Part shown: positions 8,492 through 14,741 of the stretch, in pieces
Layout: each line of letters begins with the position of its first letter
How positions within the stretch are numbered: position 1 is the first letter of the stretch
Origin: a virus
DNA: 40,687 nt
Virus record (IMG/VR): IMGVR_UViG_3300033990_000154
Location: 1 to 40,687 of that record
Strand: one strand, 5' to 3'
Position numbers and translations under genes: made by a program
Notes under the pieces: generated by a model
What the model was told of the DNA's origin: nothing
Databases searched by the model: none
Seen by the model: only the letters and a program-made list of their open reading frames with translations

Positions 8492-8939
8492 GACCGGGGC
8501 GGACCGCCCGGACGAACCCCACGAAGCCCCGGGAGCTCCAGAGGGAGTCGCCGTCGAGGAAGTTGACGGCCCACGCGCAGTCCGAGGGGGACGACGCCCA
8601 AAGGGTAGACGACCAGAACCAGTCACTCGGTGTGTCAGGGAAGAAGTCCGTGTCGATTGGCGGCCGCGCGCGCGAGCGATCCGCGAGCAGAAAAAGTTCC
8701 TCAACGGTCGGTGTGCGCCAATCGCCGAAACCCGCGACCTTGAGCGTGCCCGGGAGAGTCTGGGCCTCCCGGAAATTCGCGACAGGCCGCGCCTTGACGT
8801 CCCACATCAAATTCATCTTGGTGTCGAGGACAGCCGCCCATTCGGCCGCGTCCTGCGAGAGAAGAGCGCCGTCTTCGCCGATCTTGATATAACGAGGCTG
8901 TGCACACACAGGCGAAGAGGCGTTCGGTGCAGCATTCAT
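8484..8939 (-). CDS. DGR target protein 2 (DUF1566/Lcl C-terminal domain)
   Basis: A 151-residue variable protein with the DUF1566 pattern LKVAGFGDWRTPTVEELFLLAD (66-87), IDTDFFPDTPSDWFWSSTLW (95-114) and the VR at 115-149. Compared with TR, eleven residues differ (124, 128, 129, 131, 133, 135-140). Only Gln-Ser follow the VR before the stop. GGAG lies eight bases before ATG 8939, which overlaps the upstream small ORF stop. No secretion signal is visible, so the product is probably cytoplasmic or carried in the virion. It shares the fold and VR frame with VP1 but has a different N-terminus. Confidence 0.93.
   Translation of the reverse strand: MNAAPNASSPVCAQPRYIKIGEDGALLSQDAAEWAAVLDTKMNLMWDVKARPVANFREAQTLPGTLKVAGFGDWRTPTVEELFLLADRSRARPPIDTDFFPDTPSDWFWSSTLWASSPSDCAWAVNFLDGDSLWSSRGFVGFVRAVRPGQS
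8493..8597 (-). repeat. DGR variable repeat 2 (VR2)
   Basis: A 105-bp copy of TR 6897-7001 with 16 substitutions, all at coding-strand adenines of the TR. It differs from VR1 at many of the same codons, so the two copies have been mutated independently. It ends in the same GGTCAG recipient sequence as VR1. Confidence 0.96.
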
Positions 8940-9052
8940 TGAGAAATCTCCGAGTCAAATGGATCGGTGAGGTCGAGCGAAACTTCATAGTCCTCGAGCG
9001 CGTGCATCACGGCGTCGAGGGCGAGTTCGGAAGGATCCAGAATCTGGCCCAC
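8936..9052 (-). CDS. Small acidic ORF coupled to VP2
   Basis: Read from GTG 9052 it gives 38 residues; from ATG 9007 (which overlaps the preceding gene stop as TGATG) only 23, MHALEDYEVSLDLTDPFDSEI. The product is acidic, and its stop overlaps the VP2 start (ATGA). The overlaps on both sides are the only support; it may serve mainly to couple translation to VP2. Confidence 0.35.
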   Translation of the reverse strand: MGQILDPSELALDAVMHALEDYEVSLDLTDPFDSEISQ

Positions 9053-9279
9053 TCGAGCGAACGCGCCCGAGGAGGAGCACCAGAAGGCGCCACGCCGGGG
9101 AGGAGGAAGAACTGCCGGACGTGCTCCGCCTCGGCGCCCGTCAGTTTCACGAGCCGGACGCAGCGCGGGCCGAACCCGACCTGCATGCTCTCCGGCGTCT
9201 TCAGAGCGCGCCGGCACCGACGGCACCTGGTGAACCAGGGCCGCGGCGTACGCGCCTCTTGCTCCTCCTCGGGACCCAC
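9007..9279 (-). CDS. Small Cys-rich hypothetical protein
   Basis: A 90-residue product from GTG 9279. RCRRCRRALKTPESMQVGFGPRC has the look of the short phage zinc-finger domains with CxxC, then GxGPxC. The later part is Pro/Arg-rich. It follows the HNH/Ref-like gene by 14 bases in the same operon. Function unknown. Confidence 0.55.
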   Translation of the reverse strand: MGPEEEQEARTPRPWFTRCRRCRRALKTPESMQVGFGPRCVRLVKLTGAEAEHVRQFFLLPGVAPSGAPPRARSLEWARFWILPNSPSTP

Positions 9280-9293
9280 CGGCTACCTGGCGC

Positions 9294-9671
9294 TCATCCG
9301 AGCCGCCTCGGAAGGATCTTGGACTCCGGCCATTCGACGGCGAGGCCCACGTGGTCTCGGAGAATTCGCCAGAGTTCGCGCTCAGGGCCGAAGGCCGCGG
9401 CGAACGCGGCTCGGCCCTCGCAGATTGCTACTCGCCGGGGCTCGGGAAGAAGCCGCAGCTGGCGTGGGCTCCAACGCGCCTGGTGATGTCCCACGCAGAG
9501 CGGCAGCCCAAAGAAGTGTCCCAGGCGGCGCCCGTCCACGATGTGGTGGTACTCGATCCGCTCGCGGCCGTTGCGGTATCCAGACTCAATGCAGCAGATG
9601 CAGCCGTAGGAGCGCACACGCTCGATCCAAGCCTGCTCCTCCTTGGTGGGTTTCTCCGTGGAGTGCTGCAT
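9294..9671 (-). CDS. Ref-like HNH nuclease
   Basis: A 125-residue protein starting MQHSTEKPTKEEQAWIERV at ATG 9671. CICCIESG supplies a Cys pair; EYHHIVDGRRLGHFFGLPLCVGHHQ is the His-rich core typical of P1 Ref-type, RecA-dependent HNH nucleases, where the HH and the LPLC..HH segments bind metal. It may promote recombination or degrade DNA. Longer readings upstream are the neighbouring frame. It overlaps the upstream stop by one base (TGATG). Confidence 0.7.
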   Translation of the reverse strand: MQHSTEKPTKEEQAWIERVRSYGCICCIESGYRNGRERIEYHHIVDGRRLGHFFGLPLCVGHHQARWSPRQLRLLPEPRRVAICEGRAAFAAAFGPERELWRILRDHVGLAVEWPESKILPRRLG

Positions 9672-10009
9672 CAGCGCGCCGCCCTGGAGCCGAAGGACAG
9701 GACGTTCGTAGGCGCGGTGTCCGGAGCCCGGAACTGGTTCTCCCGGACGCACCCTCGGTCGTCGAAGTGGCCTCGAGGGCCAAACTTGGCGAGCATCCTG
9801 AGCGTCGCGCGCTTGGAGAACTGGAGCGCCAAGAGATCATCGCCGCGGCGACGTTCCTCGGGCGTGCGCCGGTCCCACTCGAACCGCGCGATCGGCAGGC
9901 AGAAGGCGCTCTTGCGGTGCAGCCACCGCCAGAAGCGGCCGCGCTGCCTGGTGGAGGCAAACACTGGGCGAATCGGGCCGCGAAACTCAACGGGTTGGCC
10001 GATCCTCAC
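9671..10009 (-). CDS. Hypothetical basic phage protein
   Basis: A 112-residue protein from GTG 10009, chosen because AGGAGG sits seven bases upstream and the start overlaps the previous stop (GTGA). It is Arg/Trp-rich (RFWRWLHRKSAFCLPIARFEW) with a central RRTPEERRRGDDLLALQF. No family recognised. Confidence 0.5.
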   Translation of the reverse strand: MRIGQPVEFRGPIRPVFASTRQRGRFWRWLHRKSAFCLPIARFEWDRRTPEERRRGDDLLALQFSKRATLRMLAKFGPRGHFDDRGCVRENQFRAPDTAPTNVLSFGSRAAR

Positions 10010-10431
10010 GGAGCAACCTCCTGAATGCGCTCGGAGAGGTCCCCGACGCAGCCTCCGCCACCGGGGGTAGGTGTAATGCACGGAGGCTGCGCCGTGCTCG
10101 CCGAGGGCCTCATACCGGCCGAGGACGAGCCACCACGTGCGGCGCCGGGGTTACCGGCCAGCGCCGCGGGCGGGAGAAGGGCGTCGCGCTCGGACTTCGC
10201 GCGGACGACGAAATAGTCCGGATGGGTACTGTCCATGGGCTCCGGCGCGAAGGCACGAGCCAGCGCTCGGCCGATGACCTCGGCGGCCGCGAGCCGCGCC
10301 GCGGCGTCACGGCCGACCGGGTCGTTGCCGTGAAGCGCCACTAGGCGCCGGTCCTCGCGTACGCCCACGATGGCCCAGTAGTGCAGGGCCCGGAACTGCT
10401 CCAGGGTGAGCCCGACCGGCGAGCCACTCAT
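10006..10431 (-). CDS. Hypothetical phage protein
   Basis: A 141-residue product from ATG 10431 (MSGSPVGLTLEQFRALHYW), overlapping the upstream gene by ATGA. Residues 1-100 look helical and soluble; the last 40 are Gly/Pro-rich and probably disordered. No recognised domain. Confidence 0.5.
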   Translation of the reverse strand: MSGSPVGLTLEQFRALHYWAIVGVREDRRLVALHGNDPVGRDAAARLAAAEVIGRALARAFAPEPMDSTHPDYFVVRAKSERDALLPPAALAGNPGAARGGSSSAGMRPSASTAQPPCITPTPGGGGCVGDLSERIQEVAP

Positions 10432-10745
10432 GCCGCAGTTCCCATGGTCAGCAGACCGACGGGTTGGAACGCCTCGGCCACCTTGCACACCTCGGTCTCG
10501 GTGAGCCGAACGGACGCCGTGCCGACGTGCAGCGTCCGTCCGGTGAGGCTGCATACGCCCAACGATGCGGATGCGTACATCGTCTCCTTCGCGCGGACCT
10601 CGCGGCTCCCGGCGAACAGGTAAGCGAGGAGGCAGCCATCGCGGGCAACCAGACGCAGGCTGCGAGGCATCGAGCGTGACGCAGGAAGGTCGACGCAGAT
10701 CCTCTGTGGGTGTGCCACGGCGAGAGGCGCCAGCTCCGGGCTCAT
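10428..10745 (-). CDS. Hypothetical phage protein
   Basis: A 105-residue product from ATG 10745 (MSPELAPLAVAHPQRICVDL), overlapping the upstream small membrane protein by ATGA. The C-terminal part (SLTGRTLHVGTASVRLTETEV) looks like a beta-rich fold. No family recognised. Confidence 0.45.
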   Translation of the reverse strand: MSPELAPLAVAHPQRICVDLPASRSMPRSLRLVARDGCLLAYLFAGSREVRAKETMYASASLGVCSLTGRTLHVGTASVRLTETEVCKVAEAFQPVGLLTMGTAA

Positions 10746-10846
10746 CGCGGCGTCACCATGACCGCGATGCCGAGGAGAATCAGGGGAAGGGCGAAGACGC
10801 ACAGCGCCCCCACCAGAGCCGCGAGCGGGGATTCGTCTTGCTCCAT
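10742..10846 (-). CDS. 34-residue single-span membrane peptide
   Basis: MEQDESPLAALVGALCVFAL begins the peptide; residues about 8-31 are a continuous hydrophobic helix and the tail is VTPR. GGAGG lies five bases before ATG 10846, and the stop overlaps the next gene. It is the first gene after the predicted leftward promoter, so it would be made early or in the repressed state only at low level. Role unknown. Confidence 0.55.
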   Translation of the reverse strand: MEQDESPLAALVGALCVFALPLILLGIAVMVTPR

Positions 10847-10956
10847 CGGAGCCTCCGCGCCCCTCCTGCCAGGCCCGCACGCCTCGGATGAGAGGCGTGA
10901 GCTCGCCAGCTCGGGCGGCCGGCAGGAGGGGGTTGGACTGGTGTGCTTGGCGAGCA

Positions 10957-10992
10957 TAGGTGTAAAGTAAAGCATTACTTCCGTTCCGTCAA
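10957..10992 (-). promoter_or_regulatory. Predicted leftward early promoter (PL)
   Basis: On the minus strand a -35 TTGACG (10992-10987) is 17 bp from a -10 TACTTT (10969-10964), with start expected near 10957. Both boxes are overlapped by the two operators listed separately. It would drive the whole left operon, including the DGR, xis and int. Confidence 0.6.
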
Positions 10993-11001
10993 GCAGTGCT
11001 T
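10970..11001. promoter_or_regulatory. Leftward operators: AAGCATTACTT and AAGCAGTGCTT
   Basis: Two 11-bp near-palindromes at 10970-10980 and 10991-11001, centres 21 bp apart (two helical turns). They match the three sites between the CI-like and Cro-like genes (consensus AAGYANTRCTT) and cover the PL promoter. AAGTAA-AGCA-TTACTT (10965-10980) is a further perfect inverted repeat over the first site. Confidence 0.65.
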
Positions 11002-11045
11002 CTTAGGTGCACTGGCGGTACACATTCCGTCCAAGGGGAGGGCAC

Positions 11046-11411
11046 ATGCTCAGAAGAACAATCGCCGCCTGCGGCCTCGCGGTCTGTCTCGCCGGGTGCA
11101 TGACCACCGGCACCAGGGTTCAACAGTCCGAGCTATCTCAGTTCCACCGCGGCGTCACAACCGCACCGCAAGTGGAGGCCGCGCTCGGGAAGCCCGAGGG
11201 GAGAGGGCTCAACAGCGATGGCACCACAACGCTGACCTACGTGTATGCGCACGCCTCTCCGAAGGCGGTCGACTTTGTGCCGATCGTGGGTCTCTTCGCC
11301 GGCGGCGCTACAGGTGAACAGACCACCGTGGTGTTCACCTTCGCAAAGAACGGCACGCTCGAGAGCTACAAGGCGAGCCATTCCAAGACGGATGTTCACA
11401 CCGGCCTTTAA
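11046..11411 (+). CDS. Small lipoprotein, SmpA/BamE-like fold
   Basis: A 121-residue protein with a signal peptide ending in the lipobox LAGC (Cys about 18), so it should be lipidated and exported. FHRGVTTAPQVEAALGKPEG followed by a beta-strand-rich part resembles the SmpA/OmlA domain. Divergent to the left operon, it may be expressed in the lysogen and act on the cell envelope, for example in exclusion; that is inference. Confidence 0.65.
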   Translation: MLRRTIAACGLAVCLAGCMTTGTRVQQSELSQFHRGVTTAPQVEAALGKPEGRGLNSDGTTTLTYVYAHASPKAVDFVPIVGLFAGGATGEQTTVVFTFAKNGTLESYKASHSKTDVHTGL

Positions 11412-11435
11412 TCGCGCAGCCTAGAGGAATCCGCC

Positions 11436-11873
11436 GTGCACACGTGCCCGGACTGCAAAAGCGAACGAACCCAACGGCTGGAAATGGCGCACGCGACCCT
11501 GACGACCACGCTGGCTGGCGCGATGTCCGCGCCGCCGCCGCCTCGGTCCTCCAAAGGCGCCACCGCCGCAGCCTGCGTGGGGGTCGCTCTTGTGGCCCTC
11601 GGGGGACTGCTTTACGCGGGGGGCGCGACCGGCGCGGCGCTAGTTTTTGGAGGCTCTGGCGCGCTGATTTTTATTCTTGCCATGACGGCGGCTTCGGACG
11701 TCGAGACATACAACACCACCGCGCTTCCGCCCCTCGTCGAGGAGTGGCGGCGCAAATGGGTCTGTTTGACCTGCGGTACGATTTTCACGCCGATCCTGGA
11801 TGGAACGGCTGAGACGGCGGCGACCGAAGTGGTCGCCGCCCAGCTAACCGCTCCGGAGGGCGGCTCGGTTTAA
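11436..11873 (+). CDS. Zinc-ribbon protein with two membrane spans
   Basis: A 145-residue product from GTG 11436. CPDCKSERTQ at the start and WVCLTCGTIFTP near residue 110 give two CxxC knuckles that could form one ribbon across two hydrophobic stretches (about 46-66 and 68-84). It follows the lipoprotein by 24 bases and probably shares its transcript. Function unknown; a lysogen-expressed membrane protein is plausible. Confidence 0.5.
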   Translation: MHTCPDCKSERTQRLEMAHATLTTTLAGAMSAPPPPRSSKGATAAACVGVALVALGGLLYAGGATGAALVFGGSGALIFILAMTAASDVETYNTTALPPLVEEWRRKWVCLTCGTIFTPILDGTAETAATEVVAAQLTAPEGGSV

Positions 11874-11907
11874 TCCTCTGTGCGCTGCAGATAGGCAGCT
11901 ATCCAGA

Positions 11908-12318
11908 TCACATTTGACGAGCGCGCCTCCTGGGCTCGCGCGTCAGGTGCTGCCTGATGAGATGGGACAGCTGAAGGTCGATCAGCGCCAACGCATCTGC
12001 AGGTAGCCGACACACCGCTTGCTCGTCTGTCGCGAATGGCCAGTCGGGACGCCGTTCTGAGTGAGGAGCGGTGGGGGCGGCTCGTCCCGTGGCGATCTCC
12101 ACGACTTTCGCATCCTGCCAGTACCCTGATGGGACGTGCTCCACCGTGGCCCGGATGATCTCCAGGAGCTTGTTCTTCCCGATCCGCCCAGTTTTGAACC
12201 AGCTGTTCACGGCCTGCCGGCTCACCCCGAATAGGCGGGCGGCGTCAGCAGGCTGGACCTTCGCAAGATCCAGCGCGCGGCGAATCTTCTCCCCCAGCTC
12301 TTTTCCTTTTGGAAGCAT
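11908..12318 (-). CDS. CI-like phage repressor
   Basis: A 136-residue protein from ATG 12318 (MLPKGKELGEKIRRALDLAK), with GAGGA as ribosome site. Residues 15-50 (VQPADAARLFGVSRQAVNSWFKTGRIG) are an XRE-type HTH. There is no S24 self-cleavage domain, and the C-terminus (LPADALALIDLQLSHLIRQHL) looks like a dimerisation helix, so induction would need another route than RecA-stimulated cleavage. One operator overlaps its start codon, allowing autoregulation. The open frame continuing upstream to 13446 is spurious. Confidence 0.8.
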   Translation of the reverse strand: MLPKGKELGEKIRRALDLAKVQPADAARLFGVSRQAVNSWFKTGRIGKNKLLEIIRATVEHVPSGYWQDAKVVEIATGRAAPTAPHSERRPDWPFATDEQAVCRLPADALALIDLQLSHLIRQHLTREPRRRARQM

Positions 12319-12389
12319 TGCTTGATCCTCGCGCCCCGGCTGGTGTGCAAGCAATGCTTCTTGCGGAACGCAAAGTAATGCTTTACGCT
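12313..12389. promoter_or_regulatory. Right operator region with PR for the Cro-like gene
   Basis: Three operators: AAGCATTGCTT (12313-12323), AAGCAATGCTT (12349-12359) and AAGTAATGCTT (12373-12383). A plus-strand -35 TTGCGG (12361-12366) and -10 TACGCT (12384-12389) are 17 bp apart with the third operator in the spacer. Transcription would start near 12396, at the ATG of the Cro-like gene, so that mRNA may be leaderless. A weak opposite promoter (TTGCAC, 17 bp, GATCAA) could serve the repressor. Confidence 0.6.
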
Positions 12390-12396
12390 CGGGAGT

Positions 12397-12651
12397 ATGT
12401 CCCTCGAAACCGCATCGAAGATCCTCGGCGGCAACGCGCCCTTGGCGCGTGCGCTCGGTGTTAGCCCGCAGGCAGTCGGCCAATGGTTGCGTGACAAGCG
12501 ACCCGTTCCGCCGGAACGGTGCGTCCAGATCGAGGTGCTTACCGATGGCGTTGTGAGCAGGCGCGATCTTCGGCCTACCGACTGGTGGCGAATCTGGCCC
12601 GAGCTCGTGGACCTCGACCACCCGATTCCTGAGACGTCCGACGCGGCTTAA
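12397..12651 (+). CDS. Cro/YdaS-like repressor
   Basis: An 84-residue protein, MSLETASKILGGNAPLARAL, with HTH GNAPLARALGVSPQAVGQWLRDKRPVPPERC and then VLTDGVVSRRDLRPTDWWRIWPEL, the usual tail of YdaS/Cro-like proteins. It is divergent from the CI-like gene across shared operators, the expected switch partner. Confidence 0.85.
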   Translation: MSLETASKILGGNAPLARALGVSPQAVGQWLRDKRPVPPERCVQIEVLTDGVVSRRDLRPTDWWRIWPELVDLDHPIPETSDAA

Positions 12652-12726
12652 CTGATTGCTCAACATGGGGGAGATCGTGCTCGAAACCGGCTCACAGCGG
12701 CGCGCAGGAATCCTGAGAGGCGCTGC

Positions 12727-13098
12727 ATGGCGGTAGTGCAGTCCCAGATCCCGGTCGACGTTCCGCCGGCGGAGATTCGGCGCCAGGCGGATCTCGGCTC
12801 CGCCATCGCGCTCTGCATGAGCCTCGGCGGCAAGTCCCACAAGGTTGTTGAGAGCGATCTCGGCCTTGCGGCGGGACAACTCTCCCGCTGGATCGGCGGC
12901 CAAGAGGGGATCAAGTGGGAGCGCCTCGATGCCCTGATGGCCCTCTGCGGCAACGATGCCCCGATTCTCTGGATGGTCCACCAGCGCGGCTGGGATCTTC
13001 ACGCCATGCGGCGTCTCGAGTCCGAGACCGAGCGCGAGAACAGGCTCCTCCGCGAGGAGAACACAGCGCTCCGACGTGCTCTGCGGGCAACATCGTGA
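12727..13098 (+). CDS. CII-like phage regulator
   Basis: A 123-residue protein. GKSHKVVESDLGLAAGQLSRWIGGQEGIKWERLDALMALCG is a DNA-binding HTH in a CII-like arrangement, and the C-terminus (about 93-119, ESETERENRLLREENTALRRAL) is a short coiled coil suited to oligomer formation. Third gene of the rightward operon, as in lambdoid phages; it may activate the repressor or int. Confidence 0.65.
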   Translation: MAVVQSQIPVDVPPAEIRRQADLGSAIALCMSLGGKSHKVVESDLGLAAGQLSRWIGGQEGIKWERLDALMALCGNDAPILWMVHQRGWDLHAMRRLESETERENRLLREENTALRRALRATS

Positions 13099-13306
13099 GC
13101 GGCAGACCTTCTCCCTGGTTGCTCGCGCGGAAGTCCTTGGGGCGGTGAGGTAATGGCCGTCCCATCGGCAACTTGCGGATCCGGTGCACGCGCCGAGCGC
13201 ATGGTTTCGCCTGCGAATTCTATCTCCGCGCAGAGCCTGGGAGTCTGTGCGGGAGCCAACAAAGCAACGGCGCCCTTCCCGCGGTGCGCCTCTGAAGGGG
13301 GTTTGC

Positions 13307-13501
13307 ATGAACGCAGTCCGGCTTCCACACCACAGACAGCGCGAAGCGCTAGGAACCCGGGTGCGCCCGTGTGCACACCGCTGGCGTCCCGATCGAGAGC
13401 CGCGGTACGACGGCAGCGTCCTGATGCTTGGGCGCGCCATGCTCATCTCTGCGGCCGTCCTCCTCTGGGTCGCCCTCTGGATCTGGTGGCGTTTCAGCTG
13501 A
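13307..13501 (+). CDS. Small protein with C-terminal membrane anchor
   Basis: A 64-residue product from ATG 13307, chosen for AAGGGGG five bases upstream. The N-terminal 42 residues are Arg/His-rich; MLISAAVLLWVALWIWW near the end is a membrane helix. Longer readings lack a ribosome site. Role unknown. Confidence 0.45.
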   Translation: MNAVRLPHHRQREALGTRVRPCAHRWRPDREPRYDGSVLMLGRAMLISAAVLLWVALWIWWRFS

Positions 13502-13793
13502 CACCGAATACCACAAGCGCGAGCAGCTCCAAAGTCCCGGGCGGCACCGTAAGGTTTGTCGTCCGTACAGTGCAGATAGCGGACACCAGGGACCGACCCC
13601 GCATCCGCGGGGCATCAGTACAGTGGCTGCACTCGGCATGTCGCCCGGGCACCGGGCTCGCGCTCCTCGAGGGTCGACGGCGGCCCTTGTCCTCTTCACG
13701 AACCTGGCCCGTCCGAGCTGCGTTACTCGCGTCATGCGGCGCCCCCAACCGAGTGTTGGTGGCCGGGCCAGCCTACCTTCTCCCGGGGGCCAC
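13502..13793. other. Gap without a convincing gene
   Basis: No open frame here has good codon structure or a ribosome site. The only structure seen is a hairpin CCCCGC-ATCC-GCGGGG at 13597-13612 without a T tract. Confidence 0.5.
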
Positions 13794-14741
13794 GTGAGGG
13801 AATACGGTCGCGTCTACACGGCGTTCTGGACCAACCAGGACATCCGCTCGCTCAGTGACGACGGGCGCCTCCTAGCGCTCTACCTGCTGACCAGCCCGCA
13901 CACCACCCTGATTGGTGCATTTCGGCTCCCGGACGGGTACGTCTCCGAGGACCTGCAGTGGGGTTCCGAAAGGGTTGCGAAAGGGTTAGGTGAGCTGTTC
14001 CGGATAGGCTTCGCAAAGCGTTGCGAAACCACGAAATGGATATGGCTGCGCGCCTTCCTGGAGTGGAACCCTCCGGAAAACCCGAATCAGTGGAAGGCCG
14101 CGCGCAAGCTCCTCGAGCAGGTGCCGACAGCGTGCGCGTGGCTCACTGAATTCCTTGGTGTTTTTGCCGAAGCCGCTGGCGATTCTCCACCAAAACCACC
14201 CGTCTTTATCAAACCCTCTGCGAACCCTTCGCCAACCCTTTCGGAATCAGGATCAGGATCAGGATCAGGATCAGGATCAGGATCAGGAACAGGAACAGGA
14301 GCAGAAACACAGAACGCGCGCGAGCTGACCGCGCGGGTTCCACGTGAAACCCAACAGCCTCCCGAGCCTCTCGACCCCGGGCGCGTGTTGGATGCCCTTC
14401 AGGTCGTGTACCCGAAGGGGACCTACCGGCAGTCCGAGTGGCTGCTCGCGCAGCGGCAGGCGCTCGCCCGCCTGGAGGAGGGGGAGCCGCTGGAGGCGCT
14501 CCTCGCCGGCTGCACCCGGTACGCCGCACAGTGTGAGGCGAAAGGCAGCATCGGCAGCCAGTACGTCCTGTCGCCCGCAAAGTTCTTCGCCCGCGGCCCG
14601 GGCGGCGGGGCGGCCCCTTACCAAGACCCGTTCCCGCTGCCAGCCGCGAAGGAAACCGCCACGGAGCGGCTGCTCGGCGCTCTCGACAGACCCGCCCGCG
14701 AGGTGATCGAACATGGCCCACCCATCGCTGCCGTACGCTGA
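13794..14741 (+). CDS. Phage replication initiator (O-like)
   Basis: A 315-residue protein from GTG 13794 (REYGRVYTAFWTNQDI...). Its N-terminal winged-helix region (LSDDGRLLALYLLTSPHTTLIGAFRL) is typical of phage replisome organisers. A Ser-Gly linker from a hexamer repeat separates it from a C-terminal domain (LDALQVVYPKGTYRQSEWLLAQRQ...SPAKFFA) like those that bind the helicase loader. Iterons lie inside the coding region on both sides of the N-terminal/linker part, as in lambda O. It overlaps the next gene by 29 bases. Confidence 0.75.
   Translation: MREYGRVYTAFWTNQDIRSLSDDGRLLALYLLTSPHTTLIGAFRLPDGYVSEDLQWGSERVAKGLGELFRIGFAKRCETTKWIWLRAFLEWNPPENPNQWKAARKLLEQVPTACAWLTEFLGVFAEAAGDSPPKPPVFIKPSANPSPTLSESGSGSGSGSGSGSGTGTGAETQNARELTARVPRETQQPPEPLDPGRVLDALQVVYPKGTYRQSEWLLAQRQALARLEEGEPLEALLAGCTRYAAQCEAKGSIGSQYVLSPAKFFARGPGGGAAPYQDPFPLPAAKETATERLLGALDRPAREVIEHGPPIAAVR
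13966..14244. repeat. Candidate replication origin: 11-bp iterons in the initiator gene
   Basis: CCGAAAGGGTT and GCGAAAGGGTT are adjacent at 13966-13987. The reverse form occurs three times, back to back with 11-bp period, at 14212-14244: AACCCTCTGCG, AACCCTTCGCC, AACCCTTTCGG. The last is the exact complement of the first. A perfect inverted repeat TTCGCAA-AGCG-TTGCGAA lies at 14010-14027. Confidence 0.6.
14247..14300 (+). repeat. Hexanucleotide tandem repeat (TCAGGA x7, ACAGGA x2)
   Basis: Nine contiguous 6-bp units code a Ser-Gly/Thr-Gly linker inside the initiator. Copy number can change in frame by slippage, altering linker length. It directly follows the inverted iterons. Confidence 0.95.

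Noticed and set aside
8473-8601. Longer start for the endonuclease gene through VR2
   Set aside because: This part is an alternative frame of the VP2 end; ATG 8472 begins the conserved protein.
12319-13446. Extension of the CI-like gene to 512 residues
   Set aside because: The added part is antisense to the Cro-like and CII-like genes and passes through the operator region.
13153-13797. 214-residue plus-strand open frame before the initiator
   Set aside because: Arg/Ser/Pro-rich composition, no ribosome site and overlaps the better supported small membrane gene in another frame.
14247-14300. TCAGGA array as a CRISPR-like or telomere-like element
   Set aside because: Contiguous in-frame hexamers without spacers inside a gene; a simple linker repeat explains them.
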